A stretch of DNA of 64,000 nucleotides. Source: Nitrosomonas aestuarii (GTDB taxonomy: Bacteria; Pseudomonadota; Gammaproteobacteria; Burkholderiales; Nitrosomonadaceae). The stretch lies in contig NZ_QAAE01000013.1 in the NCBI RefSeq assembly GCF_003046585.1, forward strand, positions 1-64,000, written 5' to 3'. The notes beneath the pieces are model-generated. The model had not been told where the DNA came from and made no database searches. It saw only the letters and a list, made by a program, of their open reading frames with translations. The position numbers were made by a program, and so were the translations under genes. How positions within the stretch are numbered: position 1 is the stretch's first letter; each line of letters begins with the position of its first letter. Shown here in pieces: positions 10,554 through 20,037 of this stretch.

Positions 10554-10802
10554 CTATGATGACGAGTCTAAATGCTCAAGGCGATGTTCGTTGCTGCAAA
10601 AAAACTCGCCCTGACTGGTAACGCTTTCACTTCTAGGCAGATGGACGCCACAATGCGTGCATCGCACCATTTCTTCCAGTGATTTTGGTGTTGCGTTTTC
10701 CGCTTTGTCATCATCCGGGGTTTCGGTTTCTTCGGGTGTGCGTGTTTTTATGAACCAATAAACCAGCACAGCAATAATTAAGAAAAAGACTAATTTGCCC
10801 AA
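10554..10802 (-). CDS. PP0621-family small membrane protein with a zinc-ribbon-like motif
   Basis: 82 residues: one N-terminal membrane helix (MGKLVFFLIIAVLVYWFI), an acidic linker, then CTHCGVHLPRSES...FFCSNEH, a CxxC...C-x(3)-H pattern suggesting a metal site like those of MYM/TRASH fingers. Proteins of this type often precede pilS in betaproteobacteria, as here (4-base gap). Role unknown; a contribution to type IV pilus signalling is only suggested by position. Confidence 0.8.
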   Translation of the reverse strand: MGKLVFFLIIAVLVYWFIKTRTPEETETPDDDKAENATPKSLEEMVRCTHCGVHLPRSESVTSQGEFFCSNEHRLEHLDSSS

Positions 10803-11148
10803 ATCAATGTTCCTCCTCTATGAATGCGCGACTTTTGTCGCATAAATCATAAGTATAACTGCCATCTATATAAAAACAGGATTTACGTTCAATCAACAGT
10901 TTCATCTGTAGCTATTATTTATCATATGAATACTGACAGGCAAAGTTGAAAAAAGGACTCTATTGCCGGATTAATCAAAGTGGCGTTTCTATATGTGGCT
11001 TTTTACAGCCGCCCGTCAGGTTAATGAAACGGAAAAAAACATGAGCATGACAAAGCATGGGTTTTTCAGATCTTATTATGAAAACTGGAAGGCTGCTGTT
11101 TATTGATAACAGTAGCCTTTCTTAAAATCTGCAAAACGTCAATCAGCA
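10803..11148. other. Intergenic region upstream of the pilSR unit
   Basis: About 345 bases without a gene. It must hold the promoter for the PP0621-pilS-pilR unit, and it contains the terminator hairpin of the next gene at 11089-11119. Confidence 0.5.
11089..11119 (-). terminator. Hairpin terminator for the secreted-protein gene at 11149
   Basis: AAGGCTGCTGTT (11089-11100) pairs with AACAGTAGCCTT (11108-11119) with one mismatch and a 7-base loop. It lies about 30 bases past the stop of the minus-strand gene and, read on that strand, is followed by CCAGTTTTC, a weak T-run. Probable Rho-independent terminator. Confidence 0.65.
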
Positions 11149-12039
11149 CTAGTTTGTAACTTGGATAAAATTACCGTTTTGTTTGATCCAGGTTTCGCCT
11201 GTGAAGGCATCGGTAACGGTTGTGGCATCCGTGGCAAAACAATCGGGTACTATCTGGCTCGTATATGTGCCGGTTGAGGCGTATTCGATTGGCGGTGTTA
11301 CTTGAATTCCTTCAATCGGGAATTGGGATAACGCCCCGGCTAAAGCTTCTGTGAGGTCGAGGCATATATCAGAGTTTACAATCAAGTTGGCTGTGTCAAC
11401 TGCGGCGTTGATCGTGCAGTGTTTGACGCTTGCGGTAGAATCGATGATGCCTTGAAAAGGATTGGGCAACCCCGGGATAGTGGTTGTGATGCCACTTAAG
11501 CTCGAAGAAGTGATTGTATTGCTGCTGAGTGTGGAAATACCAGTAGCGGTCGGCTGTTGCGGTATCACACAAATATTGCTGTTTGCTGAGTCGGTAATGT
11601 CAGGTGCAAGTATACATTGGCCATTCGTGGTGACAGTCACTACATTGCCGCTTTGGCTATAAATAATGCCATCGGGTACATTCGCTGTATTACAGGCACT
11701 GACACTGCTGTTTCCGCCGGAGTTCTGTATCAGGTTAACCATATTTGAGAGCGTTTCAACTACTGTGACGTTGTTACCCCAAGGGCCGCCGAGTACATAA
11801 ACGTTATTATCGGTTATATTGACGCCCACGTAAACGCCGGTTTCTGGATAAAACCGAAACAACCAGGGGTTGATATTTTGCGTGGCTTTATGACCGGGCA
11901 GCACCTCAGGGAAAGAATTTTCGGCCCAATTGAATACTGTTTCAGCATCCGCTGTAGTATCTGCAAATATGAGATGTGTATGTACAATTAAAGCGAGTGC
12001 GCAAATTGATTGAATGAGTTTTTTCAGATGTTGTTTCAT
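11149..12039 (-). CDS. Secreted protein with a short WAE/YRYYP-type domain
   Basis: 296 residues from the ATG at 12039 (MKQHLKKLIQSICALALIVH), chosen because it begins a clear signal peptide and has GGAG upstream; an ATG at 12126 would bury that peptide. Residues about 30-95 contain FNWAENSFPEVLP...WLFRFYPETGVYVGVNITDNNVYVLGG, a small domain I recall from many exported betaproteobacterial proteins (W-A-E ... Y-x-Y-Y-P-x-T-G-x-Y), function unknown. The remainder is Thr/Ser/Asn-rich with paired cysteines (about Cys 118, 146, 158, 210, 225, 272), suggesting a disulfide-bonded extracytoplasmic fold. A terminator follows it. Confidence 0.65.
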   Translation of the reverse strand: MKQHLKKLIQSICALALIVHTHLIFADTTADAETVFNWAENSFPEVLPGHKATQNINPWLFRFYPETGVYVGVNITDNNVYVLGGPWGNNVTVVETLSNMVNLIQNSGGNSSVSACNTANVPDGIIYSQSGNVVTVTTNGQCILAPDITDSANSNICVIPQQPTATGISTLSSNTITSSSLSGITTTIPGLPNPFQGIIDSTASVKHCTINAAVDTANLIVNSDICLDLTEALAGALSQFPIEGIQVTPPIEYASTGTYTSQIVPDCFATDATTVTDAFTGETWIKQNGNFIQVTN

Positions 12040-12193
12040 GCCAGGAGAACTCCAGTAAATTAATAATGTTTTGTTCAATGTTCGGTTTTGAAATGCGAGG
12101 ATAAGCATACCTGTTTTGGTGTTCAATCATAGGCGAGATTTAGCTGATTAAAGGTGAATATTTCGTGCGTTTGAATAACAATTAGCTTATTTT

Positions 12194-12772
12194 CTATTGA
12201 TATACTTTAACAGCCAGATTCAGTAGCCTTGCACTGATATTCAGACCTGAGCTGCGCGCTTCGCTCAGATTGATTTCAAATACAATTTTTTCATTAGAGA
12301 GCGCCATATTGATGGCAACACCCTGGATTGCGGCACCGGGACTGTCTGCAAGCGTAAGGATAGGCTTATTCTGTATTGTGGCTAACAGGGCAGGCAGTTT
12401 TTCGCCTACAGATTTAGAAAAAAATATAACCTGGCAATCCTGTAATTGCTCAATGCTGTCATCAGTGCGTATTACCTTGATTTGATGATTGTTGACGGAT
12501 TTGTTTTCTAACTTGTCAATTTCATGGCCGAAATAATCTTCTCCGTAGATACAGAGATTTAGCGTCTGACCAGTATCTTCAGGCCATTGTGTGAATGCCA
12601 TGAAGTTATAAATAAACGCGGCTTTAACTTTATTTTCGACTAATTCATCAGCGCAGGCAGTTGATTGCAACGATGGCAAAATAAAACCCATGCATATCGC
12701 GCATAAGAAATAAACAACACTTTCTTTTGCGATAGTGCTCAGTAGCCTGATGAGTCGGTTGAAAAAATGCAT
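12194..12772 (-). CDS. YfiR-family (DUF4154) periplasmic protein
   Basis: 192 residues from the ATG at 12772, preferred over 12799 because AGGAGA lies 8 bases upstream and the protein then starts just before a signal segment ending about STACA. Family markers: KVKAAFIYNFMAFTQWPED, LNLCIYGEDYFG, CQVIFFSKSVGEKLPALLAT, PILTLADSPGAA and the final EINLSEARSSGLNISARLL. YfiR of Pseudomonas is a periplasmic repressor of the diguanylate cyclase YfiN; no YfiN-like protein is seen here. The gene lies 14 bases after the TonB receptor stop and should be co-transcribed with it. A decayed second copy lies at 14992-15440. Confidence 0.85.
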   Translation of the reverse strand: MHFFNRLIRLLSTIAKESVVYFLCAICMGFILPSLQSTACADELVENKVKAAFIYNFMAFTQWPEDTGQTLNLCIYGEDYFGHEIDKLENKSVNNHQIKVIRTDDSIEQLQDCQVIFFSKSVGEKLPALLATIQNKPILTLADSPGAAIQGVAINMALSNEKIVFEINLSEARSSGLNISARLLNLAVKVYQ

Positions 12773-12786
12773 GTCCGCGCATTCTC

Positions 12787-14838
12787 CTAGAAGCGCCATT
12801 GCGCCCCAACATAAATGCCGCGCGGAATAATTCCAGGTATTGAAGGGATGGTGTCGGATACGAATTCCCGGTGGTTTTGGCTGAACAGATTCTGGCCGAC
12901 GAGAAACAATTCAACATTTCTGACGGGTTTGAATGCCAGTTTCGCATCCATGGTGACATAGTCTGGAATATCGTAAAAAGCGATCTTGCTGATATAACGC
13001 AGCCAGAGATTGAGCTGCAGTTTTTCGGATATGTCGTAGTTGGAGCGCAGGGATAATTGATGCTGCGGACTGATTTTGTCTGCGCCACCTGTGATCGGGT
13101 CGAGTTCTTTCAATAGTTTGTTGGAAGAAATCTGCATATTCAGATAGCTATAGCTGCTTTGCAGGCGCCATTTGGTCAGCGGTTTCCAGTCGATCGAAGT
13201 TTCGAATCCATAAGTCAGCGCCGAAGCCTGGTTATTTGCCAATGCGGGTAGTATGAATTGTGGCGGCAGTCCTGTGCTCAATGCGAGCGCGCCAAAGCTT
13301 AAATCACGCAATTGGCTGTAATCGTTGATAAACCCTGCAATATCAATGGATGCCTGTTGAGAAAACCGGTGGCGGTATCCCAGTTCGTAGGCGATCAGTT
13401 TTTCTGAATTAAAGTCACTATTGCCTTGCAGTGTTAATAAGATCGGTATCGGTAAAGTGAGTAATCCTGTTGTGTCCAGTTGTCCCACAGTGCTTGTGAC
13501 ATCATTTTCAGCGCGCGAAGGCGTCCGTACGGCACGGGAAACAGACATCCAGATTGAATTATCGGTGTTGGGTGTCCACATGAGGCGTGCGTTCGGCTGT
13601 ACTTCCAGTCCGGTAAAGTCATTGTGACCGATCCGGGTTCCCAGTGTGAACAACAGGCGATCGGGTATCAGTGAAATGTCATCCCGGATAAAAATACTGT
13701 ATAAATGATTGGTTTGTTCGGCAGGCGTGAATTTTACTAAATCTGTTTCGAAAACTTTATTGTGATACAGTCGGAAATTGGCGCCCCAGGTTACATCATG
13801 GCTGTCATATAGGGAAAAACGGTGTTGAAAGTCAACGTCGAAGCTCTCTGCTTGAATGATTCCTACCGGTAATAAGCGAATGCGAATATGATCATAATAG
13901 GTCTGCAGCATGACCGAGGATCGTTCGGAAAAAGTCCGGTCCCAGCGAAAACGTATATTACCACCTTCTTGGTGGCCACGCAGGCCGCTTGTGGGTATGG
14001 TGCTGGGAAGACTGAGCGTATCTCTACTGAGTGTGTCTCCTTTGGACATGTAGAAAAGATCGCCCTGTAAAGTAAATTCATCATTTCCACGCGTGTGATC
14101 CACGCGGAACCCACCTCTGGCCGAGTGCCATTGGTTGTGTATGTTTTCACCGGATAAGGATGTTGTATTATCACGCGTGAATCCTTTGGCGTAGACCCGA
14201 AAGGGTGTCTGTGAGTTGATTTTGCCGCCGTAGCGTGCGCCAACAAAGCCATGTTCAAAACTGCCGCCGCCGGCTGTGAGCAGAGTGCCCTGCGTATCGG
14301 CTGCCTTTTTGGTGATGATGTTGATAACCCCATTGACTGCGTTGGCGCCCCATGCGGTGGCTGCGGGCCCGCGAATGATTTCTATCCGTTCAATATCTTC
14401 CATAAGCGTGTCTTGCTGTTCCCACAGCACACCGGAAAATATCGGAGAATAAACACTGCGTCCATCCATGAGGACCTGCAGTTTGTTGGCATAGAGGCCG
14501 TTAAACCCGCGCACGCTGATAGCCCATTTATCGGTGCCTACGCGTGCAACTTGAACACCTGGCGCCATGCGTAGAGCTTCGGGGATACTGGTTGCGCCGG
14601 ATCGGTGTATATCATCGCCGGTAATCACAAAAATCGCAGAGGCAACATCAGTCAGTTTTTGTGATCGTCTGGAAACCGTGGTAACTTCAATATTCATCAG
14701 CTCCTCAATGCTGAGTCCCAGAAATTGGTTGTCAAGATTTTTTCCAGTTGCGGCTGCAATACTCGCACAGCAGCAGATAGTAAAGAAGCTTAAGAACTTC
14801 ATGCCTGATCGCATTGTCTGGGTGTCACTTGAAACCAT
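12787..14838 (-). CDS. TonB-dependent outer-membrane receptor
   Basis: 683 residues; an ATG at 14802 (MKFLSFFTICCCASIAAA) is an equally possible start and would place the signal peptide at the very N terminus. A plug domain follows (VTTVSRRSQKLTDVASAIFV, GATSIPEALRMAPGVQVARV, SVRGFNG, IERIEIIRGPAATAWGANAV, NGVINIITKKA), then a roughly 22-strand barrel ending GIYVGAQWRF with terminal Phe. The substrate cannot be told; it lacks obvious haem or B12 markers, and receptors of this short-plug type often pair with yfiR genes, as here. It is the first gene of a two-gene unit with yfiR. Confidence 0.92.
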   Translation of the reverse strand: MVSSDTQTMRSGMKFLSFFTICCCASIAAATGKNLDNQFLGLSIEELMNIEVTTVSRRSQKLTDVASAIFVITGDDIHRSGATSIPEALRMAPGVQVARVGTDKWAISVRGFNGLYANKLQVLMDGRSVYSPIFSGVLWEQQDTLMEDIERIEIIRGPAATAWGANAVNGVINIITKKAADTQGTLLTAGGGSFEHGFVGARYGGKINSQTPFRVYAKGFTRDNTTSLSGENIHNQWHSARGGFRVDHTRGNDEFTLQGDLFYMSKGDTLSRDTLSLPSTIPTSGLRGHQEGGNIRFRWDRTFSERSSVMLQTYYDHIRIRLLPVGIIQAESFDVDFQHRFSLYDSHDVTWGANFRLYHNKVFETDLVKFTPAEQTNHLYSIFIRDDISLIPDRLLFTLGTRIGHNDFTGLEVQPNARLMWTPNTDNSIWMSVSRAVRTPSRAENDVTSTVGQLDTTGLLTLPIPILLTLQGNSDFNSEKLIAYELGYRHRFSQQASIDIAGFINDYSQLRDLSFGALALSTGLPPQFILPALANNQASALTYGFETSIDWKPLTKWRLQSSYSYLNMQISSNKLLKELDPITGGADKISPQHQLSLRSNYDISEKLQLNLWLRYISKIAFYDIPDYVTMDAKLAFKPVRNVELFLVGQNLFSQNHREFVSDTIPSIPGIIPRGIYVGAQWRF

Positions 14839-14991
14839 GCATTCATTTTTTTGCGTTGCCGATAAATTTCTGTTTGTAAACGGGATACTGAGTTTTTTTG
14901 AGATGAATATAATATATGGGTTGCTGACTTTATAAAGCTATGAATAAAAGGAATTCGGTTGTCTTCTTTGTTAAATGAGGGAAAGGTTTTT

Positions 14992-15440
14992 TTACGTTAT
15001 TAGATGTAAAATCTTTCTGGTTCTGGTTGAATAAATTCTGGCCGTATTCGTACCGTCGGCGAGCGCCAAAATGGCTTGTTTTTTTAAGCTGTCCAAAATA
15101 CTGGAAAGGTGACCGGCCTCCAGTTTGGAGATATACACCGTCTGGCAGTTACCGGCTTTTTTAAGGGCAGCTAAACGTGAAATCTTCATTGCACATTGAT
15201 TAACGGGCCTTGTTTGAAGCAGATTGATTTCGTTTGAAGGTGATTTTCTGAGAAGATGCAAAGGTTGATTACTTGATCGATATACTCAGGTCATGATTTG
15301 ATGGCAAGAAAATTATAAATAAATCCGGCATTTGCACGATATTCATGCCCAGTGCTGGCAATAGGAGGTGCTGTTGGTAATTGAAAGCCCAGTAGCAGGA
15401 AAACAACGCTTTTTAGCAGTTTTGTATTGATTTCAGGCAT
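14992..15440 (-). pseudogene. Decayed YfiR-family (DUF4154) gene
   Basis: Reading down from an ATG at 15440 gives MPEINTKLLKSVVF (signal-like), then EYRANAGFIYNFLAIKS, an in-frame TGA at 15293-15291, then PEYIDQVINLCIFSENHL. Aligned with the intact paralogue at 12194-12772 (KAAFIYNFMAFTQWPED ... LNLCIYGEDYFG), the TGA replaces the conserved Trp codon. A frameshift near 15235 then moves to the frame encoding RPVNQCAMKISRLAALKK, CQTVYISKLEAGHLSSILDS and QAILALADG. The C-terminal helix region is not recognisable. The order, spacing and motifs of YfiR are preserved across two lesions, so this is a dead copy rather than chance. Confidence 0.8.
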
Positions 15441-15603
15441 TTCTCATACAATTGTTTTGGGTTTCGTTTGAATAGTTGAAATCCCATGCTGCTGCCTCAT
15501 TGAAGTTTATTGGGTTTACCTGCTGACAGAGAAGGTGTTGAGACTGATAACGGTATCGGTTATAAGTATGAAGTTTGATAGACTGGCATTACGCGCCTTG
15601 CGG

Positions 15604-17520
15604 TTAGTTACTGTTGCAGTCCACAATTTTGTTATCAATAAATAAACAGGTTTTGTTTCTTCCTGTTTTCTTGGCTGCATAGAGTGCTTTGTCAGCCGCA
15701 CTCAGTAGCTGATCTTCAGTTTTCATATTCTTTTCTTTTATTGCAATACCCATACTGATCGAAATTTTCATGTGAAATGAGTCGATGTTGATCTGCAGTG
15801 CGGCAATATGCTGGCGAAGCCTTTCAGCAAAAAGAACAGCTGGCTTGGCATCGGTGTCATCATTCAAATGAATAGCCATAAACTCTTCTCCGCCAATACG
15901 AAAAAAAACATCGTTTTTTCGTCCGATGGCTCTGAAAGCTGCAGCGATTTTTTTCAGTACCTGGTCACCAATAGCGTGACCATATGTATCGTTGATTTTT
16001 TTGAAGTGATCAATGTCGATTAGAATGACGAACATCTGTTGATTGGATCTGCCCGTATCATTCCATGCTTTGGAGAGTGCCTCCGTTCCTGCACGTCGGT
16101 TAGGTAATTCCGTTAGCATGTCGGTGAGTGCGATATGTTCCAATTTACGGTTTGTGACGGCCAGTTCAGCGGTAAAGCGCTTGAGTTGCTCATGGTCACG
16201 TTCCCAGGATTCCTGTAACTTTCGATAGTGCCAGGCTGCACGCAGTCGGGCGCGAAACTCGCGTATGTTAATCGGTTTTGTTACATAATCGTCCACGCCT
16301 GCATCAAATGCCTCAATGACTTCTTCTTCATCGTCGAGGCTGGTCATCATGATGATATATAAATTCTGGCCCCAATCTGTAGCGCGCAGGGATTGGGTTA
16401 GCTTAAGTCCGTCCATAACCGGCATAAGCCAGTCCGTAATGACAATATGGGGCAGCACTTCTACCGCCAAAGATAATGCCTCTTTGCCGTTACACGCTGT
16501 AAATACTGTATGACCAAGAATTCTGGATAGCAGTTCTTCAACAAGGACAAGGTTGGATGGTTCATCTTCTACTATCAGTATTCGAAGTGAAAATTTATCG
16601 ACCGTACTCTCGGGCCGCGCAATTGGATTATTGATTATTTTATGAAATGGAGGAAGTTCTGCTGCAGGTATTTTGAGCAGTTCCCCCCATGTTTGCCAAT
16701 CCTTGATAACATGATCGATAAATAACCCAAGCGATTCTGTATCAAGGCTCATTTTCCCGCCAAGCAACATGAGTTCGGTTGTATATTTATTCTGCTCTGA
16801 CTCTGGGCTCAGGCCAAAGTCAGCTATCAGTTTCGCCATGTAGAGTAAGTGTACGATTTGATAAGGACGGGATCCCTCGGAAAAGCACGATTCTTCCGGG
16901 GTTTCATGATAATAGATTGATTCGACAAAAATCTGGGGAAAGCCGTAATTGTTCAATATTGCGGCCGTTAATTCATTGTGGTTGGTTTGTAAAAATTGTT
17001 TCTCGAGATCGATTAAAGTCAGATCAGGGGTCTGTTTTTCGAGTAGTTCACTGTATTTTTCTGGATAAATTGTGGCGAGTGCCAGGCAACCAATGCGCGC
17101 CATTAAACCGCAGGCAAACAATTCATCAGGAGAGCATAACCGCGTTGATTTGACCAGTTCCTGCGAGGCAATCGCCATCAGTAATGAATGTGACCAGAAT
17201 TGTTGATAATCAAATTGGTTGCAGGTCCCTATCTGATATTGATCAATCAATGAGAATCCCATCGCGAGTTGTTTGACAGCGTTCAGACCGACGCGGGCTA
17301 TGGCATCTGGAACTGAGGTGATCGTGCGCGTGCTTAAACCCGTCATATTGGCCTTCTTGATCAAGCGACCAGAGAGCGCGGGATCAGTTTGAATGAGTTT
17401 GCTGATTTCGCTGATCGTGATGTCTTCCTGCCGGCAGGCTGTCATAAGCGCAAGGGCGACACCTCTTGGCGTTGGCAGCAGTTCGCTGATGCCTAATTGG
17501 CTCGGGTTTGCGGTTTTCAT
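15604..17520 (-). CDS. HDOD - receiver - GGDEF signalling protein (diguanylate cyclase)
   Basis: 638 residues. HDOD domain at about 1-260 (LPTPRGVALALM, IQTDPALSGRLIKKAN, GLNAVKQLAMGFSL, FWSHSLLMAIAS). Receiver at about 312-430 with Asp363 (IVITDWLMPVMDG) and Lys in VTKPINI. GGDEF domain at about 460-630 with TDMLTELPNRR, DIDHFKKINDTYGH and the active-site GGEEF at 543-547; an RxxD inhibitory site (RKND, 534-537) sits exactly five residues before it, so it should be an active, product-inhibited cyclase making c-di-GMP. Its ATG overlaps the stop of the next gene upstream (ATGA), so translation is coupled. It is the last gene of a likely four-gene operon. Confidence 0.92.
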   Translation of the reverse strand: MKTANPSQLGISELLPTPRGVALALMTACRQEDITISEISKLIQTDPALSGRLIKKANMTGLSTRTITSVPDAIARVGLNAVKQLAMGFSLIDQYQIGTCNQFDYQQFWSHSLLMAIASQELVKSTRLCSPDELFACGLMARIGCLALATIYPEKYSELLEKQTPDLTLIDLEKQFLQTNHNELTAAILNNYGFPQIFVESIYYHETPEESCFSEGSRPYQIVHLLYMAKLIADFGLSPESEQNKYTTELMLLGGKMSLDTESLGLFIDHVIKDWQTWGELLKIPAAELPPFHKIINNPIARPESTVDKFSLRILIVEDEPSNLVLVEELLSRILGHTVFTACNGKEALSLAVEVLPHIVITDWLMPVMDGLKLTQSLRATDWGQNLYIIMMTSLDDEEEVIEAFDAGVDDYVTKPINIREFRARLRAAWHYRKLQESWERDHEQLKRFTAELAVTNRKLEHIALTDMLTELPNRRAGTEALSKAWNDTGRSNQQMFVILIDIDHFKKINDTYGHAIGDQVLKKIAAAFRAIGRKNDVFFRIGGEEFMAIHLNDDTDAKPAVLFAERLRQHIAALQINIDSFHMKISISMGIAIKEKNMKTEDQLLSAADKALYAAKKTGRNKTCLFIDNKIVDCNSN

Positions 17521-19643
17521 GATGTGTTCCGGAGGATTTGAACTGTTTCGATTGGATGCTGTTTTCTCAAGAAATCAGTGATTTCTCCGGAGCGAACGGG
17601 TTTGCTGAAATAATAGCCCTGCAGGTAATCACAGCCTAATTTTTTTAGTACATTTGCTTGTTCGAGCAATTCGATACCTTCCGCTGTGACGGTGAAATTC
17701 AGATTCTTGGATAAAGAAATAATGGATCGGATGATGGCCAGGCTTTTTCCATCATCCAGCATGCCGTCAACAAAGCTTTTATCAACCTTGATGTTGTTAA
17801 TCGGGAGATGCATCAAATAATTCATGGAGGAGTAGCCTGTGCCAAAATCATCCAGTGAAATCTCGATGTTGTGACTGCGTAACGTATTTATTGTGTTCAG
17901 AATCTCCGCGTTATAATCCATCAAAGCGCTCTCTGTCACTTCCAGAACAAGATTGCTGGGTGGAAAGCCTGTCTCTGAGAGAATACCCATCACACTTTTT
18001 ACCAAATCCGGGTTTTTAAATTGCAGCGGCGAGAGATTGACGGAAACGCGTATATTGAATCCTTTTTTCAGCCATTCCATGGCCTCTGCACAGGCTGTTC
18101 GCAGTGCCCATTCTCCAATAGGAATAATCAAACCGTTTTCTTCTGCCAGGGGAATGAAATCAAGTGGTGAAATAAATCCTTGTGCAGGGTGCTGCCAGCG
18201 GATCAGCGCTTCGACTGACAGAAATTTCCCCGTTGCAATATCCATCTGTGGTTGATATACAAGAAAAAATTGATTCTGTAACAATGCATTACGAAGACCA
18301 TTCTCCAGGTTTAATCTTTTTTCTGCCTGATGGGTAAATGTGCTGCTATAAAACTGACAATTGTTCCGTCCTTCATCTTTTGCATGATACATGGCGGTAT
18401 CCGCATGTTTTAACAAAGTTTCTGCATCTTCGCCGTCATCAGGATAGAAGGCTATGCCAATACTCGCGGTCAAAACAACATCACGATCCCCCAGGTGAAA
18501 GGGCTGTTGCATGACTTGACGAATACGATGGGCCATAATCAGGGCATCTTCTGCACGCTGTAAATTAGGCATAACGATCGTAAATTCATCGCCACCGATG
18601 CGTGCGATATCGGCTGCTGGTTGACTGAGTTGGCCATGTGGTTTTGCGTCATATGGTGAAAAATCCAATGAATGCGTAGTATTTTTCAGGCGGCTGGCGG
18701 CTGATTTAAGGATCAAGTCGCCTGTATTATGTCCGATCGCATCATTGATACCTTTGAAGCCATCCAGATCCAGGTACAGCATTGCGAATCTGTTGTTAAT
18801 ATACTGTGCACGTGCAATTTCCTGTTCCAATCGTTCCATGAAGGATTGTCGATTAGGTAAACCCGTCAACACGTCAAAATAAGCAAGATGGAAAATTTTG
18901 TTTTCTGAATCCACACGATTTGTAATGTCGCGAACCAGGCAAAGCGTCTCTTGCGTATTGATTGTGACAATCCGGCTTTCAAAATGCAGCGTATTTAGTT
19001 CGTCTGGTTTAAGTTGATATTCGAAATGTTCGACCGTTTTTTTCAGGCGGGCTTTTTGCAAAGCGTTAAGATATATTTGAAAGATGTTTGTAGGCAATGT
19101 GTGACTCAATGAATTGCCAAGCTTGACTTTTAAACTGAATGTTTTTTCAGAGAGATTCAGTGTGTCAACGACTACCCCGCCATTGTCCAGAATAAACATG
19201 GCATCAGGGATAGCACTGAAAATCGCCCTGCCGCGCGCATTGGCGAGTTTAAGGTCAAGTAGATTGAGGTAAGCGCGTTTTAGATAGAGTATTCGGTAGC
19301 GGATTAAACTCCAGTTGATCGGCTTGGAAATAAAATCCGTTGCGCCGACATCAAAAGCATGATCGACCGACTGTACATCATCCATCCCTGTGACCATGAT
19401 GATAGGCAATTCGTTGCCGATTTTTTTGCGTAGATACGAGCAAACTTCATATCCATTTTTACGTGGCATTTCTACATCCAGCATGACCATGTCATGCGGT
19501 GATGCATCAAACATACGAATGGCTTCTTCTCCATCGCATGCGAGAGTTACGCTGAGTCCGGCTTGTTCCAATGCAGCCTGCATGAGATACCTGACCGTGA
19601 TATCATCGTCAGCCAGTAAGACTTTAAAAGCATCAGCGCTCAT
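17517..19643 (-). CDS. Receiver - PAS-like - GGDEF - EAL protein (c-di-GMP turnover)
   Basis: 708 residues. Receiver at about 5-125 with Asp56 (MVMLDVEMPRKNG); a PAS-like linker 135-245 (FSAIPDAMFILDNGG); GGDEF 250-430 with GGDEF at 350-354; EAL about 445-700 with SVEALIRWQHP, NLSPLQF, LEVTESALMDY, DDFGTGYSS, KVDKSFVDGM, AEGIEL and YLQGYYFSKP. All usual metal and catalytic positions of an active phosphodiesterase appear present. The GGDEF half has an intact signature but lacks the RxxD site and carries an extra loop of roughly 15-20 residues before it. Starts and stops overlap by 4 bases with both neighbours, so this is a tightly coupled operon. Confidence 0.92.
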   Translation of the reverse strand: MSADAFKVLLADDDITVRYLMQAALEQAGLSVTLACDGEEAIRMFDASPHDMVMLDVEMPRKNGYEVCSYLRKKIGNELPIIMVTGMDDVQSVDHAFDVGATDFISKPINWSLIRYRILYLKRAYLNLLDLKLANARGRAIFSAIPDAMFILDNGGVVVDTLNLSEKTFSLKVKLGNSLSHTLPTNIFQIYLNALQKARLKKTVEHFEYQLKPDELNTLHFESRIVTINTQETLCLVRDITNRVDSENKIFHLAYFDVLTGLPNRQSFMERLEQEIARAQYINNRFAMLYLDLDGFKGINDAIGHNTGDLILKSAASRLKNTTHSLDFSPYDAKPHGQLSQPAADIARIGGDEFTIVMPNLQRAEDALIMAHRIRQVMQQPFHLGDRDVVLTASIGIAFYPDDGEDAETLLKHADTAMYHAKDEGRNNCQFYSSTFTHQAEKRLNLENGLRNALLQNQFFLVYQPQMDIATGKFLSVEALIRWQHPAQGFISPLDFIPLAEENGLIIPIGEWALRTACAEAMEWLKKGFNIRVSVNLSPLQFKNPDLVKSVMGILSETGFPPSNLVLEVTESALMDYNAEILNTINTLRSHNIEISLDDFGTGYSSMNYLMHLPINNIKVDKSFVDGMLDDGKSLAIIRSIISLSKNLNFTVTAEGIELLEQANVLKKLGCDYLQGYYFSKPVRSGEITDFLRKQHPIETVQILRNTS

Positions 19644-20035
19644 GACTGTTTAAGGATCTGTTTAATTTCAGTGATGACTTTTTGATAGCGCTGCTGCAAG
19701 TTATCCAGTAGTTGTCCTACCTGTCCAAATTCGCCGGATTTACCGCATAACTCAAGCTTCTGGGCAATGACTGATATACTTTCAGCGCCTACATTTGCGG
19801 CACTGGACTTTAATGTATGGGCGGCATGGCGCAGGCTCTCGGCATCTTCATTATTAATCGCATCTTCAATCTGTCTGGTCAGGTCAACAGAAGTTTCAAG
19901 GAAAACCTGCAGAATTTTATTGACAAGTTCATCTCCGCATGATAGGTCCAGGTTGCGGATAACAGTGAGCTGTTCCTGATTAAGAATCGGTGTGTTAACA
20001 CGGTCCGAGGCTGTGCATGAGTTTACAGTGTCCAT
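19640..20035 (-). CDS. Hpt (histidine phosphotransfer) domain protein
   Basis: 131 residues forming one four-helix Hpt domain with the phospho-acceptor His73 in AAHTLKSSAANVGA. Hpt proteins relay phosphate between hybrid kinases and receivers. The two receiver-containing proteins encoded immediately downstream are the obvious candidates for its targets, and the gene overlaps the next one by 4 bases. No hybrid histidine kinase is encoded in the block, so the phosphate donor must lie elsewhere. The partnership is inferred from position. Confidence 0.9.
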   Translation of the reverse strand: MDTVNSCTASDRVNTPILNQEQLTVIRNLDLSCGDELVNKILQVFLETSVDLTRQIEDAINNEDAESLRHAAHTLKSSAANVGAESISVIAQKLELCGKSGEFGQVGQLLDNLQQRYQKVITEIKQILKQS

Positions 20036-20037
20036 TG

